Assembly: GCF_003545765.1 (NCBI RefSeq)
Contig: NZ_QXIO01000009.1
Coordinates: forward strand, 1-64,000
DNA from: Colwellia sp. RSH04
GTDB taxonomy: Bacteria; Pseudomonadota; Gammaproteobacteria; Enterobacterales; Alteromonadaceae
DNA: 64,000 nt
Reading direction: 5' to 3'
Numbering within the stretch: position 1 is the first letter of the stretch; every line of letters begins with the position of its first letter. The position numbers were made by a program, and so were the translations under genes. Under the pieces are notes generated by a model. That model worked only from the letters and a program-made list of their open reading frames with translations. It made no database searches and was not told the DNA's origin. This document shows positions 16,382-25,771 of this stretch, piece after piece.

Positions 16382-16747
16382 ATGAACCAGGTTAAAGGCT
16401 TTACAATTTCAATTATTATCGTTTTGGTCGTTTTTGTGCTTACCGCTGTATCTACTGGAATTTTAATGGGATACATCGGTTTCTGGAAGAAACCATTTAT
16501 CGGCGCCGTTGCCGCTTTTTCGGTAGTTGTTACTGGTTATATTTCAGCACCTAATCATAAACAAGTAGCTTGTATTGTATGGTTCATTATGGGGGCTTTA
16601 GGTGCTTGGTTTTTAGCGGGCGACTCTTTTTATCCTGAAGATCATGAGCATGCATACCAACTCTCTTACATTCCTCTTTTAAGCACTTATAGTTCGGGTT
16701 TTTTAGCGGTATTAATTTGCTTATTCTGGCATAAACAACCTAAGTAA
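16382..16747 (+). CDS. Uncharacterised membrane protein, four helices
   Basis: A 121-residue protein with four predicted membrane segments (about 8-30, 38-56, 62-80, 97-115) and an acidic, histidine-containing loop (EDHEHAY) between the last two. AGAGCAAT sits just ahead of the ATG. The 20-base spacing after blc suggests a two-gene operon. Family not recognised. Confidence 0.75.
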   Translation: MNQVKGFTISIIIVLVVFVLTAVSTGILMGYIGFWKKPFIGAVAAFSVVVTGYISAPNHKQVACIVWFIMGALGAWFLAGDSFYPEDHEHAYQLSYIPLLSTYSSGFLAVLICLFWHKQPK

Positions 16748-16849
16748 AAGTTAAGTAATTTTGCTAACATAGCCTTGATTTAACTTAATTAAACATGTGC
16801 AACCATTTACATTAACCAATATAAAATAAAGAAAAGAAACAAAGTTACT

Positions 16850-17128
16850 ATGAATCATTTACGTGTTTTCTTATCAATAACGTTATTCATTATCAGTGCG
16901 TATTTCCTCATTGATATTGTAATCTACAGCTTTGATTGGCTGCTTTTGTTACTGAGTATAATAGGCTTTTGTACTGCACATTATTTATGGCCAGCAAAGC
17001 ATAACGATGAACAGACGTGGTACGATATATTTGAAATTGTAATTGAACTTCCCTTTAGAGCTATCGCGATGTTCTTTAGAGGTATTGGAAAGTTTTTTAA
17101 AAACTCGGATTCAAGTTTTGATATATAG
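16850..17128 (+). CDS. Uncharacterised small membrane protein
   Basis: A 92-residue protein with two hydrophobic segments (about 5-25 and 28-46) followed by an amphipathic C-terminal region rich in phenylalanine (FRAIAMFFRGIGKFFKN). No obvious Shine-Dalgarno beyond AAAGAAACAAAG. Function unknown. Confidence 0.65.
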   Translation: MNHLRVFLSITLFIISAYFLIDIVIYSFDWLLLLLSIIGFCTAHYLWPAKHNDEQTWYDIFEIVIELPFRAIAMFFRGIGKFFKNSDSSFDI

Positions 17129-17158
17129 TTCGGGTTTGCTATCTTTTATTAAATCAAC

Positions 17159-17734
17159 ATGTTAACAATAATTGTTTCAGATATTTTTGGTAGAACTGCT
17201 GCCTTGGAAAAGCTAGCATTAAGCATCTCAAGTAACAGTTTTATTATTGACCCGTATCAAGGCAGGAAAATGAACTTTGCAAGTGAGCAATGTGCCTATT
17301 CTCAGTTTACTAAATCACTTGGCTTAAACCAGTATAGTAAATGCCTTAACGAGTTATTATTAACGGTAAAGCAACCTATAAGGTTAATTGGATTTAGTGT
17401 TGGTGCAGCGGCCATTTGGAATGTATCAAACCAGAAATTTCAAGCTCCATATCAATTATATGAAGTTAAGCGCGCTATATGCTTTTATGGCGCTCAAATT
17501 AGACATAATACGAACATTCAACCCGCCTTCCCTATGGAATTAATTTTCCCTAAGCATGAAAATCACTTTTGCCTGCCTAAATTAATAAAGACATTATCAA
17601 ATACGAGCCAACTATCTATTAGGCAAGTGCCTTACCTTCATGGCTTTATGAATTCGCATTCAATTCATTTTAATAAGCAAGCTTACGAAAGCGAAATACA
17701 GTTACTAAATAAAGAGAATAGCCACACAAAATAG
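17159..17734 (+). CDS. Alpha/beta-hydrolase-like (dienelactone hydrolase type) protein
   Basis: A 191-residue protein. GFSVGAAAIW near residue 82 looks like the nucleophile elbow of dienelactone-hydrolase-like enzymes but has Ser in the first G-x-S-x-G position, and LHGFM near residue 160 supplies the catalytic-type histidine. An acid is less clear. It is shorter than typical members, so it may be a divergent or reduced form. No clear ribosome site. It follows the preceding gene by 30 bases. Confidence 0.68.
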   Translation: MLTIIVSDIFGRTAALEKLALSISSNSFIIDPYQGRKMNFASEQCAYSQFTKSLGLNQYSKCLNELLLTVKQPIRLIGFSVGAAAIWNVSNQKFQAPYQLYEVKRAICFYGAQIRHNTNIQPAFPMELIFPKHENHFCLPKLIKTLSNTSQLSIRQVPYLHGFMNSHSIHFNKQAYESEIQLLNKENSHTK

Positions 17735-17750
17735 TTGCATGGCTTGAGCG

Positions 17751-17785
17751 TGTTTGTCTTTGTTTCATATCAACAAAGATAAACA
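17751..17785. terminator. Hairpin between convergent genes
   Basis: Arms TGTTTGTCTTTGTT (17751-17764) and AACAAAGATAAACA (17772-17785) pair at 13 of 14 positions. No strong T run follows on either strand, so termination is likely but weak. Confidence 0.45.
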
Positions 17786-17802
17786 GCCCCTTTTAAAGAG
17801 TT

Positions 17803-19986
17803 TTATTTAGTAATGTGACTGCGCGCTTGATGCAGTTTTTTATAACTTTCTATTAACCTTAAATGTTTCTCTAACCCTTCAAGCTTCATACTTGTTTTGG
17901 TTAAACCAAAGAATTTCACCTCTCCTGAAACGGTGCCAACAACATTTTTCATCGTTTCTTCACCAAACATGCGGTTAAAATTATGAATAAAATGTTCAAG
18001 GGCTAAATCTTCCGCTAAAGTGACTTCCAAAACTGCATGAATAGCTTGATAAAACAAACCACGTTCAACAGTATTATCATTGTATTGCAGGAACTCGCCA
18101 ACTAACTCAATGGCTTCTTCAAGCTCACCAAGCGCTAAATAAATGAGGATTTTAAGTTCAAGTATGGTGAGTTGTCCCCAAACCGTATTCTCATCAAACT
18201 CGATACCAATTAAGGTAATAATATCAATATAGTTATCTAATTGACTTTCTTCTAAGCGTTCTACTAGGCTAACAAGCGCATCATCATCAAGTGAATGAAT
18301 ATTTAAAATATCTTCACGATATTGCAGTGCTTTATTGGTATTATCCCAAATAAGATCTTCAGCAGGGTATACTTCAGAAAAATCAGGCACAAGAATACGA
18401 CATGCTGTCGAACCTAGTTGATCAAATACCGCAATATAAGCTTCTTTACCGAGTTGTTCTAGTATTGAAAATAACTGCTGGCACTCTTCTTCGTTTGTCC
18501 CGGTAAAGTCCCATTCATTAAATTCATAGTCATGATCTGCACTGAAGAAGCGCCATGAAATAACACCTGTTGAATCAATAAAGTGCTCAACAAAATTTTC
18601 AGGCTCAGAAACCGCCATACTGTTAAACGTTGGCTTAGGTACATCATTTAACCCTTCAAAGCTTCTGCCTTGTAATAACTCTGTTAAGCTTCTCTCTAGT
18701 GCAACTTCAAAGCTTGGATGAGCGCCAAAGGAGGCAAAAACGCCGCCCGTTCTAGGATTCATTAACGTAACGCACATTACCGGAAATTGCCCCCCTAATG
18801 AGGCATCTTTAACAACAACCGGAAAGCCTTGTTCTTCAAGGCCTTTAATGCCTGCAACAATACTTGGGTATTTTGCTAATATATGCTCAGGTACATCAGG
18901 TAGAACAACTTCATCTTCAATAATTTGCCTTTTTACCGCTCGTTCAAAGATTTCTGACAAGCACTGTACTTTCGCTTCAAATAAATTATTACCTGCACTC
19001 ATGCCGTTACTTAAGAATAAATTCTCAATTAAGTTTGACGGAAAATAAACTGTTTCACCATCAGAGTGACGTTGATAAGGAATAGAACAGATACCGCGTT
19101 CACTATTACCCGAGTTTGTATCGATAAGATGTGAGCCTTTAAGCTCGCCTTCTGCATCATAAATGCTTAAGCAATATTCATCGAGTATGTCTTGTGGTAA
19201 GGCATCGTCTTCATTTGGTTTAAACCACTTTTCATTAGGATAATGAACAAATTCACTGCTTGCGATTTCTTCACCAAAAAATTGGTCGTTATAAAAGAAA
19301 TTACAATTGAGTCGTTCAATAAACTCACCTAACGCAGAGCATAGAGCGCTTTCTTTTGTTGCCCCTTTACCGTTAGTAAAACACATAGGAGAAGCCGCAT
19401 CACGAACGTGTAAAGACCACACATTAGGAACAATATTTCGCCATGATGATATTTCTATCTTCATACCAAGGTCCGCTAACTTTCCCGTCATGTTAGCGAT
19501 AGTTTCTTCTAAAGGTAAGTCTTTACCAAGAATAAAGGTGTTTTCGCTACCTTCTGGCTTAGCCATAAGCATAGCTTGGGCATCTTCTTCTAGGTTCTCT
19601 ACTGTTTCAACTTTAAATTCAGGCTCTGTTTGAATCACTTTTTTTACAGTACAACGATCTATTGAACGTAAAATTCCTTGTCTGTCTTTATCTGAAATCG
19701 TGTCAGGTAATTCCACTTGAATTTGAAAAATTTGGTTGTAACGATCTTCTGGATCAACAATATTGTTTTGCGATAACCGAATATTTTCAGTTGGAATATC
19801 ACGGGCATTACAATAAACCTTAACAAAGTATGCTGCACATAATGCTGAAGAAGCGAGGAAGTAATCAAAAGGGCTAGGTGCTGAACCATCACCTTTATAT
19901 CGAATTGGCTGATCAGCTATCACTGAAAAGTCATCAAATTTTGCTTCAATTCTTAAGTTATCGAGATAGTTTACTTTGATTTCCAT
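17803..19986 (-). CDS. OsmC-YcaO fusion protein
   Basis: A 727-residue protein. Residues 1-135 form an OsmC-like domain with the two expected cysteines (SSALCAAYF and DRCTVKK). Residues about 150-510 are a YcaO domain, with GKGATKESALCSALGEFIER and EAKVQCLSEIFERAVKRQI carrying the acidic residues that bind Mg-ATP in this superfamily. The remainder is a helical TPR-like tail as in E. coli YcaO. YcaO enzymes activate amide backbones with ATP; E. coli YcaO is linked to RimO-dependent modification of ribosomal protein S12. This fused form is known in Vibrio-like genomes. It stands alone, with no precursor peptide or dehydrogenase nearby, so thiazole/oxazole peptide synthesis is unlikely. Confidence 0.92.
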   Translation of the reverse strand: MEIKVNYLDNLRIEAKFDDFSVIADQPIRYKGDGSAPSPFDYFLASSALCAAYFVKVYCNARDIPTENIRLSQNNIVDPEDRYNQIFQIQVELPDTISDKDRQGILRSIDRCTVKKVIQTEPEFKVETVENLEEDAQAMLMAKPEGSENTFILGKDLPLEETIANMTGKLADLGMKIEISSWRNIVPNVWSLHVRDAASPMCFTNGKGATKESALCSALGEFIERLNCNFFYNDQFFGEEIASSEFVHYPNEKWFKPNEDDALPQDILDEYCLSIYDAEGELKGSHLIDTNSGNSERGICSIPYQRHSDGETVYFPSNLIENLFLSNGMSAGNNLFEAKVQCLSEIFERAVKRQIIEDEVVLPDVPEHILAKYPSIVAGIKGLEEQGFPVVVKDASLGGQFPVMCVTLMNPRTGGVFASFGAHPSFEVALERSLTELLQGRSFEGLNDVPKPTFNSMAVSEPENFVEHFIDSTGVISWRFFSADHDYEFNEWDFTGTNEEECQQLFSILEQLGKEAYIAVFDQLGSTACRILVPDFSEVYPAEDLIWDNTNKALQYREDILNIHSLDDDALVSLVERLEESQLDNYIDIITLIGIEFDENTVWGQLTILELKILIYLALGELEEAIELVGEFLQYNDNTVERGLFYQAIHAVLEVTLAEDLALEHFIHNFNRMFGEETMKNVVGTVSGEVKFFGLTKTSMKLEGLEKHLRLIESYKKLHQARSHITK

Positions 19987-20159
19987 TGGAGTATTTCCGA
20001 AAATAATTGAGTGGTTCTAAACATTATTTATGTAAAAGCAACATGAATGTATGCGCAGAACAGAGGGTAAAAGTAATTGTCGTAATTATCGGCTTTTTTG
20101 AGGTAATAGTCTTGGTTTATTTGTGATCAAATATAATAAAGTTAAAGAAGTATCGTCTT

Positions 20160-21461
20160 CTAACCTACCACTTGGTTTCTACCAAATTGTTTGGCTTTAT
20201 ATAGATTTTCATCAGCCTTTTTTAACATTGCATCTAAATGTTGATCTTTATGACTATTAAAACCAATACTTACTGTCATTGATACTTTTGCTTCATCGCA
20301 TTGTATTACTTGTTCAGATATTTTAACTCTAAAGTCATTTAAGAGGTTTGTTACCGTTTCGTCAGCTAAATCTGTAAATAAAATCACAAACTCTTCACCA
20401 CCTATACGAGCGATTAAATCATTCTCAAAATATTCTGCTAATTGCTGAGAAAAATGTATTAATAGATCATCCCCTGCTTCATGACCGTACGTGTCATTAA
20501 TTTGTTTAAAATGATCAATATCGAGCATAGCAACACTGAGATTAGTTCCATTGTCTACCGCGTTGTCATAAATATCTTTACCTTGTGAAAAAAAGTATCG
20601 ACGATTATATAAGTTGGTCAGAAAGTCTCTATTAGCCGCGTTACGCAGTGCCTCCATATATTCAAGCATACTAATATTTTGATTAACTCGACATAACAAC
20701 TCTTCGTAGCGAATTGGTTTAGCTAAGAAATCATTAGCGCCGTACTTAATAAATTGTGACCCTAAATCGGTATCACCACTAGCAGATAGTCCAATAATCG
20801 CTAACTGTTCTTTTGTGTAATTTTTCCTTAAATTTAGCGTTAACGAAAAACCATCCATATTTGGCATATGGTAATCAGTAATAATTAAATGAATGTCAGG
20901 TTTTTTTTTATATACTTCTAATGCTTGTACACCGTCTTCAGCAACCAAAACTTCAAAATTTTGCATGGCTAACATGTTCGCTACCATAGTACAGCTAATA
21001 GCAGAATCATCGACAACTAACACTTTATGATGACAATTGTTATATAAGCGACCAACAAGTTCTACAACATATTCATACGCATTAATACTATCTTTAACGA
21101 TATAATCAATCACGCCTTTGGGAAGAATAGAAGTTTTGTCCCTTTCACCAAATGTACCTGTTAACGTTATCATTTTAACGTCAGCACGGTTTAGTAAGTT
21201 TATAATTTCACCATTGGGTGCGTCAGGTAAATGTAAATCACAAATTGCTAAATAATATTCATGGCGGTGCTTAGTTAATAACTGTTTAGCCTCGGCATAA
21301 TTAGCCGCTGTATGAATTTCGATATTGTATTTGTCTTGAATGAGACCTTTTAGCATCAATAACATTGATTCTTGATCTTCAACTAACAATATAGGTTTAT
21401 CTATAGATATTAAATGCTTAGAGCTTTCTTTACTTCTTACATTATCTCTAACTAGCACCAT
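20160..21461 (-). CDS. Diguanylate cyclase with two receiver domains
   Basis: A 433-residue cytoplasmic response regulator. The first REC domain (about 25-140) has ILLVEDQ and phospho-acceptor Asp in AICDLHLP; the second (about 148-265) has VLVVDDS, Asp in LIITDYHMPNMDG and the lysine in FLAKPIR. The GGDEF domain (about 280-433) has RIGGEEF, an active-type variant making cyclic di-GMP; the inhibitory RxxD site is absent. The frame extends 26 codons further, but ATG 21461 with AAAGG ahead fits the start of the regulator. No histidine kinase is adjacent. Confidence 0.92.
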   Translation of the reverse strand: MVLVRDNVRSKESSKHLISIDKPILLVEDQESMLLMLKGLIQDKYNIEIHTAANYAEAKQLLTKHRHEYYLAICDLHLPDAPNGEIINLLNRADVKMITLTGTFGERDKTSILPKGVIDYIVKDSINAYEYVVELVGRLYNNCHHKVLVVDDSAISCTMVANMLAMQNFEVLVAEDGVQALEVYKKKPDIHLIITDYHMPNMDGFSLTLNLRKNYTKEQLAIIGLSASGDTDLGSQFIKYGANDFLAKPIRYEELLCRVNQNISMLEYMEALRNAANRDFLTNLYNRRYFFSQGKDIYDNAVDNGTNLSVAMLDIDHFKQINDTYGHEAGDDLLIHFSQQLAEYFENDLIARIGGEEFVILFTDLADETVTNLLNDFRVKISEQVIQCDEAKVSMTVSIGFNSHKDQHLDAMLKKADENLYKAKQFGRNQVVG

Positions 21462-21698
21462 GAACGGACCTTTTACATACAAAATATAGTAATAATACTT
21501 TAAGTATAAGTTAACATTAAAATAATGCATAACAAACAAAACGTTATTATATTTTTTTATTAATGAATAAATCGGCTTAATACATCACATATGTTGCAAC
21601 GACCGCGTAAAAGTGTATTTAAAGCGCACTTTGGTTTTATTATTAGTAAATCATCGCTATTATGATTTTAAACGACTGAACAGGTATATTACTAAAAA

Positions 21699-21747
21699 AG
21701 ACATAAAAAACGCTGTGCAATCGCGATTACACAGCGTTTTTATGTCT
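21699..21747. terminator. Terminator of the phosphoribosyltransferase gene
   Basis: Arms ACGCTGTG and CACAGCGT around CAATCGCGATTA, inside a longer palindrome AGACATAAAAA / TTTTTATGTCT. Bidirectional by form, 33 bases beyond the minus-strand stop. Confidence 0.85.
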
Positions 21748-21779
21748 TGGCAATGTCAAGCTACAAATTAAAGCAATAA

Positions 21780-22337
21780 TTACTGGAATAACTCAATAAT
21801 ATTAGCTAAATCAGTTTTTCCTTCAGAGATTTCTTCAGGCGTTAAGCCAGAAAGTTCATGTGGGAAAACCAACCATTCGTCAGATTCATGCACATAATAA
21901 TCAGGCTTTATGTCGACTTTACTGTTTTGTGGTTTATACCAAGGGCAAGCAATACGAACATCTGAAGGCATATTTTTACGAGTAAGTTTTTCTAATTGCT
22001 TGATCAGTGCATCAATACTTCTACCAGAATCAAATACATCATCAACAATTAATAAACCGTCACCCGCGTTAGCATTTTCAATAATGTAATGTAAGCCATG
22101 CACTTTAATTTCTTTACTTTGTTGATTAATGCCGTAATAAGATGATGTACGAACTGCAATATGATCAGTTTCTACTTTTTTAAAATCGAAATACTCCTGC
22201 ACTGCAATACCTATAGGTGCCCCACCACGCCATATACCAACAATAAACTGTGGTCTAAAACCATCTTCAAATACTTTAGCGGCAACTCTAAATGAGTCTT
22301 CTAGCAATTCTTGTGCTGTGATAAATTTTTTCGACAT
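21780..22337 (-). CDS. Purine (hypoxanthine/xanthine-type) phosphoribosyltransferase
   Basis: A 185-residue type I phosphoribosyltransferase. LLIVDDVFDSGRSI near residue 95 is the PRPP-binding motif, and GIWRGGAPIG near 49 is the flexible-loop partner found in COG2236 enzymes related to Gpt and Hpt. It should convert a purine base and PRPP to the nucleotide in the cytoplasm. It is divergent from the secreted nuclease gene, and a RutR-like operator (22391-22406) lies between them, which ties it to nucleic acid salvage. Confidence 0.87.
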   Translation of the reverse strand: MSKKFITAQELLEDSFRVAAKVFEDGFRPQFIVGIWRGGAPIGIAVQEYFDFKKVETDHIAVRTSSYYGINQQSKEIKVHGLHYIIENANAGDGLLIVDDVFDSGRSIDALIKQLEKLTRKNMPSDVRIACPWYKPQNSKVDIKPDYYVHESDEWLVFPHELSGLTPEEISEGKTDLANIIELFQ

Positions 22338-22390
22338 ACTAGTTGTTTCTTACGGTGAAATTAGTGTAATGTTGCGGATTATAGCAAAAC

Positions 22391-22406
22391 TTGACCGAAT
22401 GGTTAA
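22391..22406. promoter_or_regulatory. RutR-like operator, PRTase/nuclease promoter
   Basis: TTGACCGAATGGTTAA matches TTGACCA-N2-TGGTCAA at 12 of the 14 specified bases. It lies 53 bases from the PRTase start and 137 from the nuclease start in a divergent promoter region. Confidence 0.7.
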
Positions 22407-22543
22407 GTAAAACGTAAAATATAATACTAGCATTTCGCGAGTATATATTGTCATTGTTAGCCTAAAGAACTTTTATGGTCACACCAATGAAAATATGTAA
22501 ATATTTTTACCGCTCTTAATCAATGAGGTCTAACGAAGTATTA

Positions 22544-23449
22544 ATGAAAAAGTCAATTTTAACAACTATCGCTTTGAGCGCTGGTTTATTCATGAACACA
22601 GCGGTACTTGCTGAAGATTTAAAAGTAGCTTCATGGAATATTGCCTGGCTTGGCTCACATGAATATAACGAAAGACATAGTGACGATTATAAAGCACTGG
22701 CTAAATATGCCTCGACACTTAATGCAGATGTTATCGCCTTGCAAGAAGTTGAAAGTGAATATTGGGCCAAAAAAGTGTTTGGCGATAACTACAATTACTA
22801 CTTTTCAACTAAAGATTGGGTACAACGTGTAGGCGTCGCCATAAGAAAGGATATTGGCTTAACAGTTAAAGCGAGCGAATATAAAGCCTTAGATGTAGGA
22901 AGAGTTCGTCATGGTATGGATATTACATTATCAAGAAATGGTAAAACAACATCTTTACTCGCTGTACATTTAAAATCGGGTTGTTTCGCCAAGTCGCTAG
23001 ATAAATCTACTGTTGCCGATATGCCCAGTTCAACAGAAAAAGAAGAAAAGAAAAAACTCGCTTGTCAATTATTAAGTAAGCAAAAAACGCCTTTATCTCA
23101 ATGGATAGATAACAAGCAATCGCAAGGTGAAGCATTTATCATTTTAGGTGATTTTAATCGACGCTTCTCACAAGATATTGCGAACGATTTTTCTCATGAA
23201 CAAGGTTTATGGCAAGCCATTAATGATGATAAAAAACAACAATTATGGACGCCGACTGCGAGTAAAAACTCAGATTGTTGGGGTGGATACTATAAAGATT
23301 ATATCGATCATATTGTTTTTAACCCTGAAGCTAAAAAACATTATATTGATAATTCATTTAATCAACTTGTATTTAAAGAAAAATATACTCGTAAGTTGTC
23401 ACAAACATTAAGTGATCATTGTCCTATTTCAGTAACTCTAGATTTTTAA
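22544..23449 (+). CDS. Secreted endonuclease/exonuclease/phosphatase family protein
   Basis: A 301-residue protein with a signal peptide (about 1-23, ending VLA). The DNase I-like fold is shown by VASWNIAWLG (metal-linked Asn), LQEVES (catalytic Glu), LAVHLKSGC, ILGDFNR (Asp and Asn) and the C-terminal SDHCPI (His). These enzymes hydrolyse phosphodiester bonds; export and the neighbourhood point to degradation of extracellular nucleic acid. ATG 22544 opens the signal peptide; an upstream ATG at 22523 is in frame but less likely. Probably controlled by the RutR-like operator at 22391. Confidence 0.88.
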   Translation: MKKSILTTIALSAGLFMNTAVLAEDLKVASWNIAWLGSHEYNERHSDDYKALAKYASTLNADVIALQEVESEYWAKKVFGDNYNYYFSTKDWVQRVGVAIRKDIGLTVKASEYKALDVGRVRHGMDITLSRNGKTTSLLAVHLKSGCFAKSLDKSTVADMPSSTEKEEKKKLACQLLSKQKTPLSQWIDNKQSQGEAFIILGDFNRRFSQDIANDFSHEQGLWQAINDDKKQQLWTPTASKNSDCWGGYYKDYIDHIVFNPEAKKHYIDNSFNQLVFKEKYTRKLSQTLSDHCPISVTLDF

Positions 23450-23573
23450 CAGTCTTAAAATTGTCTGTAATATTTTGCTAGCTAATCATTGAACAGATAT
23501 AATTAACAAGAATTACTCGCGATAATAACATTGCTTTTGTTATAGCGGCTTTTTCATCGATTGGGCCTATTCC

Positions 23574-24590
23574 ATGATAAACCACAAGCTTCCATTAATT
23601 GATTTACATCGACATTTAGACGGTAATATTCGTCCAGAAACTATTTGGCAACTCGCACAACAAAATAACATTGTCTTGCCTGAAAGCAATTTCACCGACT
23701 TTTTAGTACACACACAAGTTCAAGGCAGTGAAGCAAACTTAGTTGAGTTTTTAAAAAAGCTTGATTGGGGCGTCAATGTACTAAGCACGCTTGATGATGT
23801 AGTGAGAGTGGCTTATGAAAATGTTGAAGATGCTCACCTTGCTAACATCAAATATTGCGAATTACGCTTTTCACCTTTTTACATGGCCATGGCTCATGGC
23901 TTACCTCTTGATGGTGTTATTGAAGCCGTCATTGAAGGCATTACGCTTGGTCAGAAAAAATTCAATACAAAGGTTAACCTTATCGGCATATTAAGCCGTA
24001 CGTTTGGTGTTGAAAAAACCTTTCTCGAATTAGATGCCTTATTACGCCATCAAGATAATTTAGTGGCTATTGATTTAGCTGGTGATGAATATAATTTTCC
24101 AGGTCAACTCTTTGAACCACACTTTGCTAAAGTGCGTGATGCTGGCTTAAAAATCACCATACATGCTGGTGAAGCGGCTGGTGCTGAAAGTGTATGGCAC
24201 GCCATAGAAAAGTTAGGTGCTACACGTATTGGTCATGGTGTCGCTTGTATGAATGATGAAAAGCTCATGGCTTATATGAGAACACATCAAATAGGCATTG
24301 AGTCTTGTTTAACCTCAAATTATCAGACAGGTACGATTAACGATTTATCAAATCATCCGGTGAAAAAATTTTTAGAAAATGATTTATATGTTTGCCTAAA
24401 TACTGATGATCCTGCTGTCGAAAATATTGAGTTACCCTATGAGTATCACCTTGCAAGTCAGGTAGTTAAATTAACCGAAGCGCAAATTACCCAATTGCAA
24501 TTAAATGCACTGCAAATGAGTTTTATCAGCGATACTGAAAAACAGCAATTACTCAACGAACATAAAGCCAGTTTAACGTTCAATAATTAA
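23574..24590 (+). CDS. add: Adenosine deaminase
   Basis: A 338-residue zinc enzyme that deaminates adenosine and deoxyadenosine to inosine forms. IDLHRHLDGN holds the two metal histidines, ITIHAGEAAG the third metal His and the catalytic Glu, IGHGVAC the catalytic His, and LNTDDPAV the metal Asp. Length and start are like E. coli Add. It feeds deoD downstream. No RutR-like site was found in its 124-base leader, so regulation may differ or depend on readthrough. Confidence 0.96.
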   Translation: MINHKLPLIDLHRHLDGNIRPETIWQLAQQNNIVLPESNFTDFLVHTQVQGSEANLVEFLKKLDWGVNVLSTLDDVVRVAYENVEDAHLANIKYCELRFSPFYMAMAHGLPLDGVIEAVIEGITLGQKKFNTKVNLIGILSRTFGVEKTFLELDALLRHQDNLVAIDLAGDEYNFPGQLFEPHFAKVRDAGLKITIHAGEAAGAESVWHAIEKLGATRIGHGVACMNDEKLMAYMRTHQIGIESCLTSNYQTGTINDLSNHPVKKFLENDLYVCLNTDDPAVENIELPYEYHLASQVVKLTEAQITQLQLNALQMSFISDTEKQQLLNEHKASLTFNN

Positions 24591-24650
24591 TGTGATACTA
24601 AAATATTTTCCACTAAAAATAACATTACATAACTACACAAAGGAGAAAGT

Positions 24651-24821
24651 ATGGTTGAAATTTTAACCGCTTTAGGTACAGGCGTATTGGTCGGTGTGAT
24701 TTTTTCACTGTTTAAACTACCACTACCTGCCCCACCTGTATTATCAGGTATTGTCGGAATTTTTGGTATTTACCTTGGCGGTATTGCTTATCATTGGATC
24801 CTTGAACGATTCTTTAGTTAG
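24651..24821 (+). CDS. XapX-domain small membrane protein
   Basis: A 56-residue protein with two membrane segments (about 6-20 and 31-47) and the signature IFSLFKLPLPAPP of the XapX (DUF1427) family, so named from genes near xanthosine phosphorylase. AAAGGAGA precedes ATG at the ideal distance. It lies between add and deoD on the same strand, as expected for a protein linked to purine nucleoside use. Its biochemical role is not established. The small size makes it easy to miss. Confidence 0.9.
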   Translation: MVEILTALGTGVLVGVIFSLFKLPLPAPPVLSGIVGIFGIYLGGIAYHWILERFFS

Positions 24822-24973
24822 CATTATCATTAATACTCTATATTTCGTAAACTCAACGAAAGTAATAATTAAAATACAATATTTTCAGTAAAAAACCCTA
24901 GATAGCAGTTTGAATCATTCAGATTTGGCTTGAAACTTACTGAGTTAAACTTACCGTTAAAAGGATAACTCTT

Positions 24974-25678
24974 ATGTCAACTCCTCATATTTCAGCACAA
25001 CCAGGTGACTTCGCCGAAACCGTATTAATGCCAGGCGATCCACTTAGGGCAAAATTTATTGCTGAGAACTTTTTAGAAGATGCTAAATGTATTACTAGCG
25101 TACGTAATATGTTTGGTTACACTGGTACCTATAAAGGTAAACGTATTTCCGTAATGGGCTCAGGTATGGGTGTGCCTAGTGTTTCTATTTACGCAACTGA
25201 ACTTTACAAAGATTACGGCGTAGAAAATATTATTCGAATTGGCTCGTGTGGCGCAGTACGTGACGATATAAAGATTCGTGATATTGTTATAGGTATGGCA
25301 GCAAGTACTGACTCTAATGTAAATAGACAACGTTTCAATAATCTTGATTTCGCGGCTTGTGCTGACTTTTCTTTATTAAAAAGTGTGGTTGATACCGCTG
25401 AAAAAATAGGTAAAGACGTGCGTGTAGGTAATATTTTTACTGCTGATTTATTTTACACACCCCAACCTGAAATGTTCTCAACCATGGAAAAATACGGAAT
25501 TTTAGCCGTAGAAATGGAAGCGGCAGGTTTATATGGCGTAGCAGCTGAATATGGTAAAAAAGCATTAACCGTATTAACAGTGAGCGATCATATTAAAACG
25601 GGCGAGCAAACTAGCGCCGATGAACGTGAAACCACATTTAAAGATATGATGGAACTAACGTTAGAAAGCATTCTGTAA
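24974..25678 (+). CDS. deoD: Purine nucleoside phosphorylase, DeoD type
   Basis: A 234-residue hexameric-type phosphorylase that splits purine (deoxy)nucleosides with phosphate to base and (deoxy)ribose-1-phosphate. It shows [13 protein letters not shown], the IGSCGAV phosphate region, [10 protein letters not shown] for ribose binding and SDHIKTGE with the catalytic Asp. GGATAA is upstream of ATG. Its product feeds deoB and then deoC. A hairpin terminator follows. Confidence 0.97.
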   Translation: MSTPHISAQPGDFAETVLMPGDPLRAKFIAENFLEDAKCITSVRNMFGYTGTYKGKRISVMGSGMGVPSVSIYATELYKDYGVENIIRIGSCGAVRDDIKIRDIVIGMAASTDSNVNRQRFNNLDFAACADFSLLKSVVDTAEKIGKDVRVGNIFTADLFYTPQPEMFSTMEKYGILAVEMEAAGLYGVAAEYGKKALTVLTVSDHIKTGEQTSADERETTFKDMMELTLESIL

Positions 25679-25720
25679 TGCTCAAACAGTTAACGAATAG
25701 AGATCAAAACTCGTAATAAA

Positions 25721-25749
25721 AAAGGGGCTAACATCATGTTTTCCCCTTT
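25721..25749. terminator. Terminator between deoD and the receptor gene
   Basis: AAAGGGG (25721-25727) pairs with CCCCTTT (25743-25749). With A runs on one side and T on the other it can serve both convergent genes. Confidence 0.6.
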
Positions 25750-25771
25750 AAGTTCGCACTATTAGTGTCTT

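Noticed and set aside
17803-19986. Thiazole/oxazole peptide cluster around YcaO
   Set aside because: No precursor peptide, dehydrogenase or E1-like partner gene nearby; the tail matches stand-alone YcaO.
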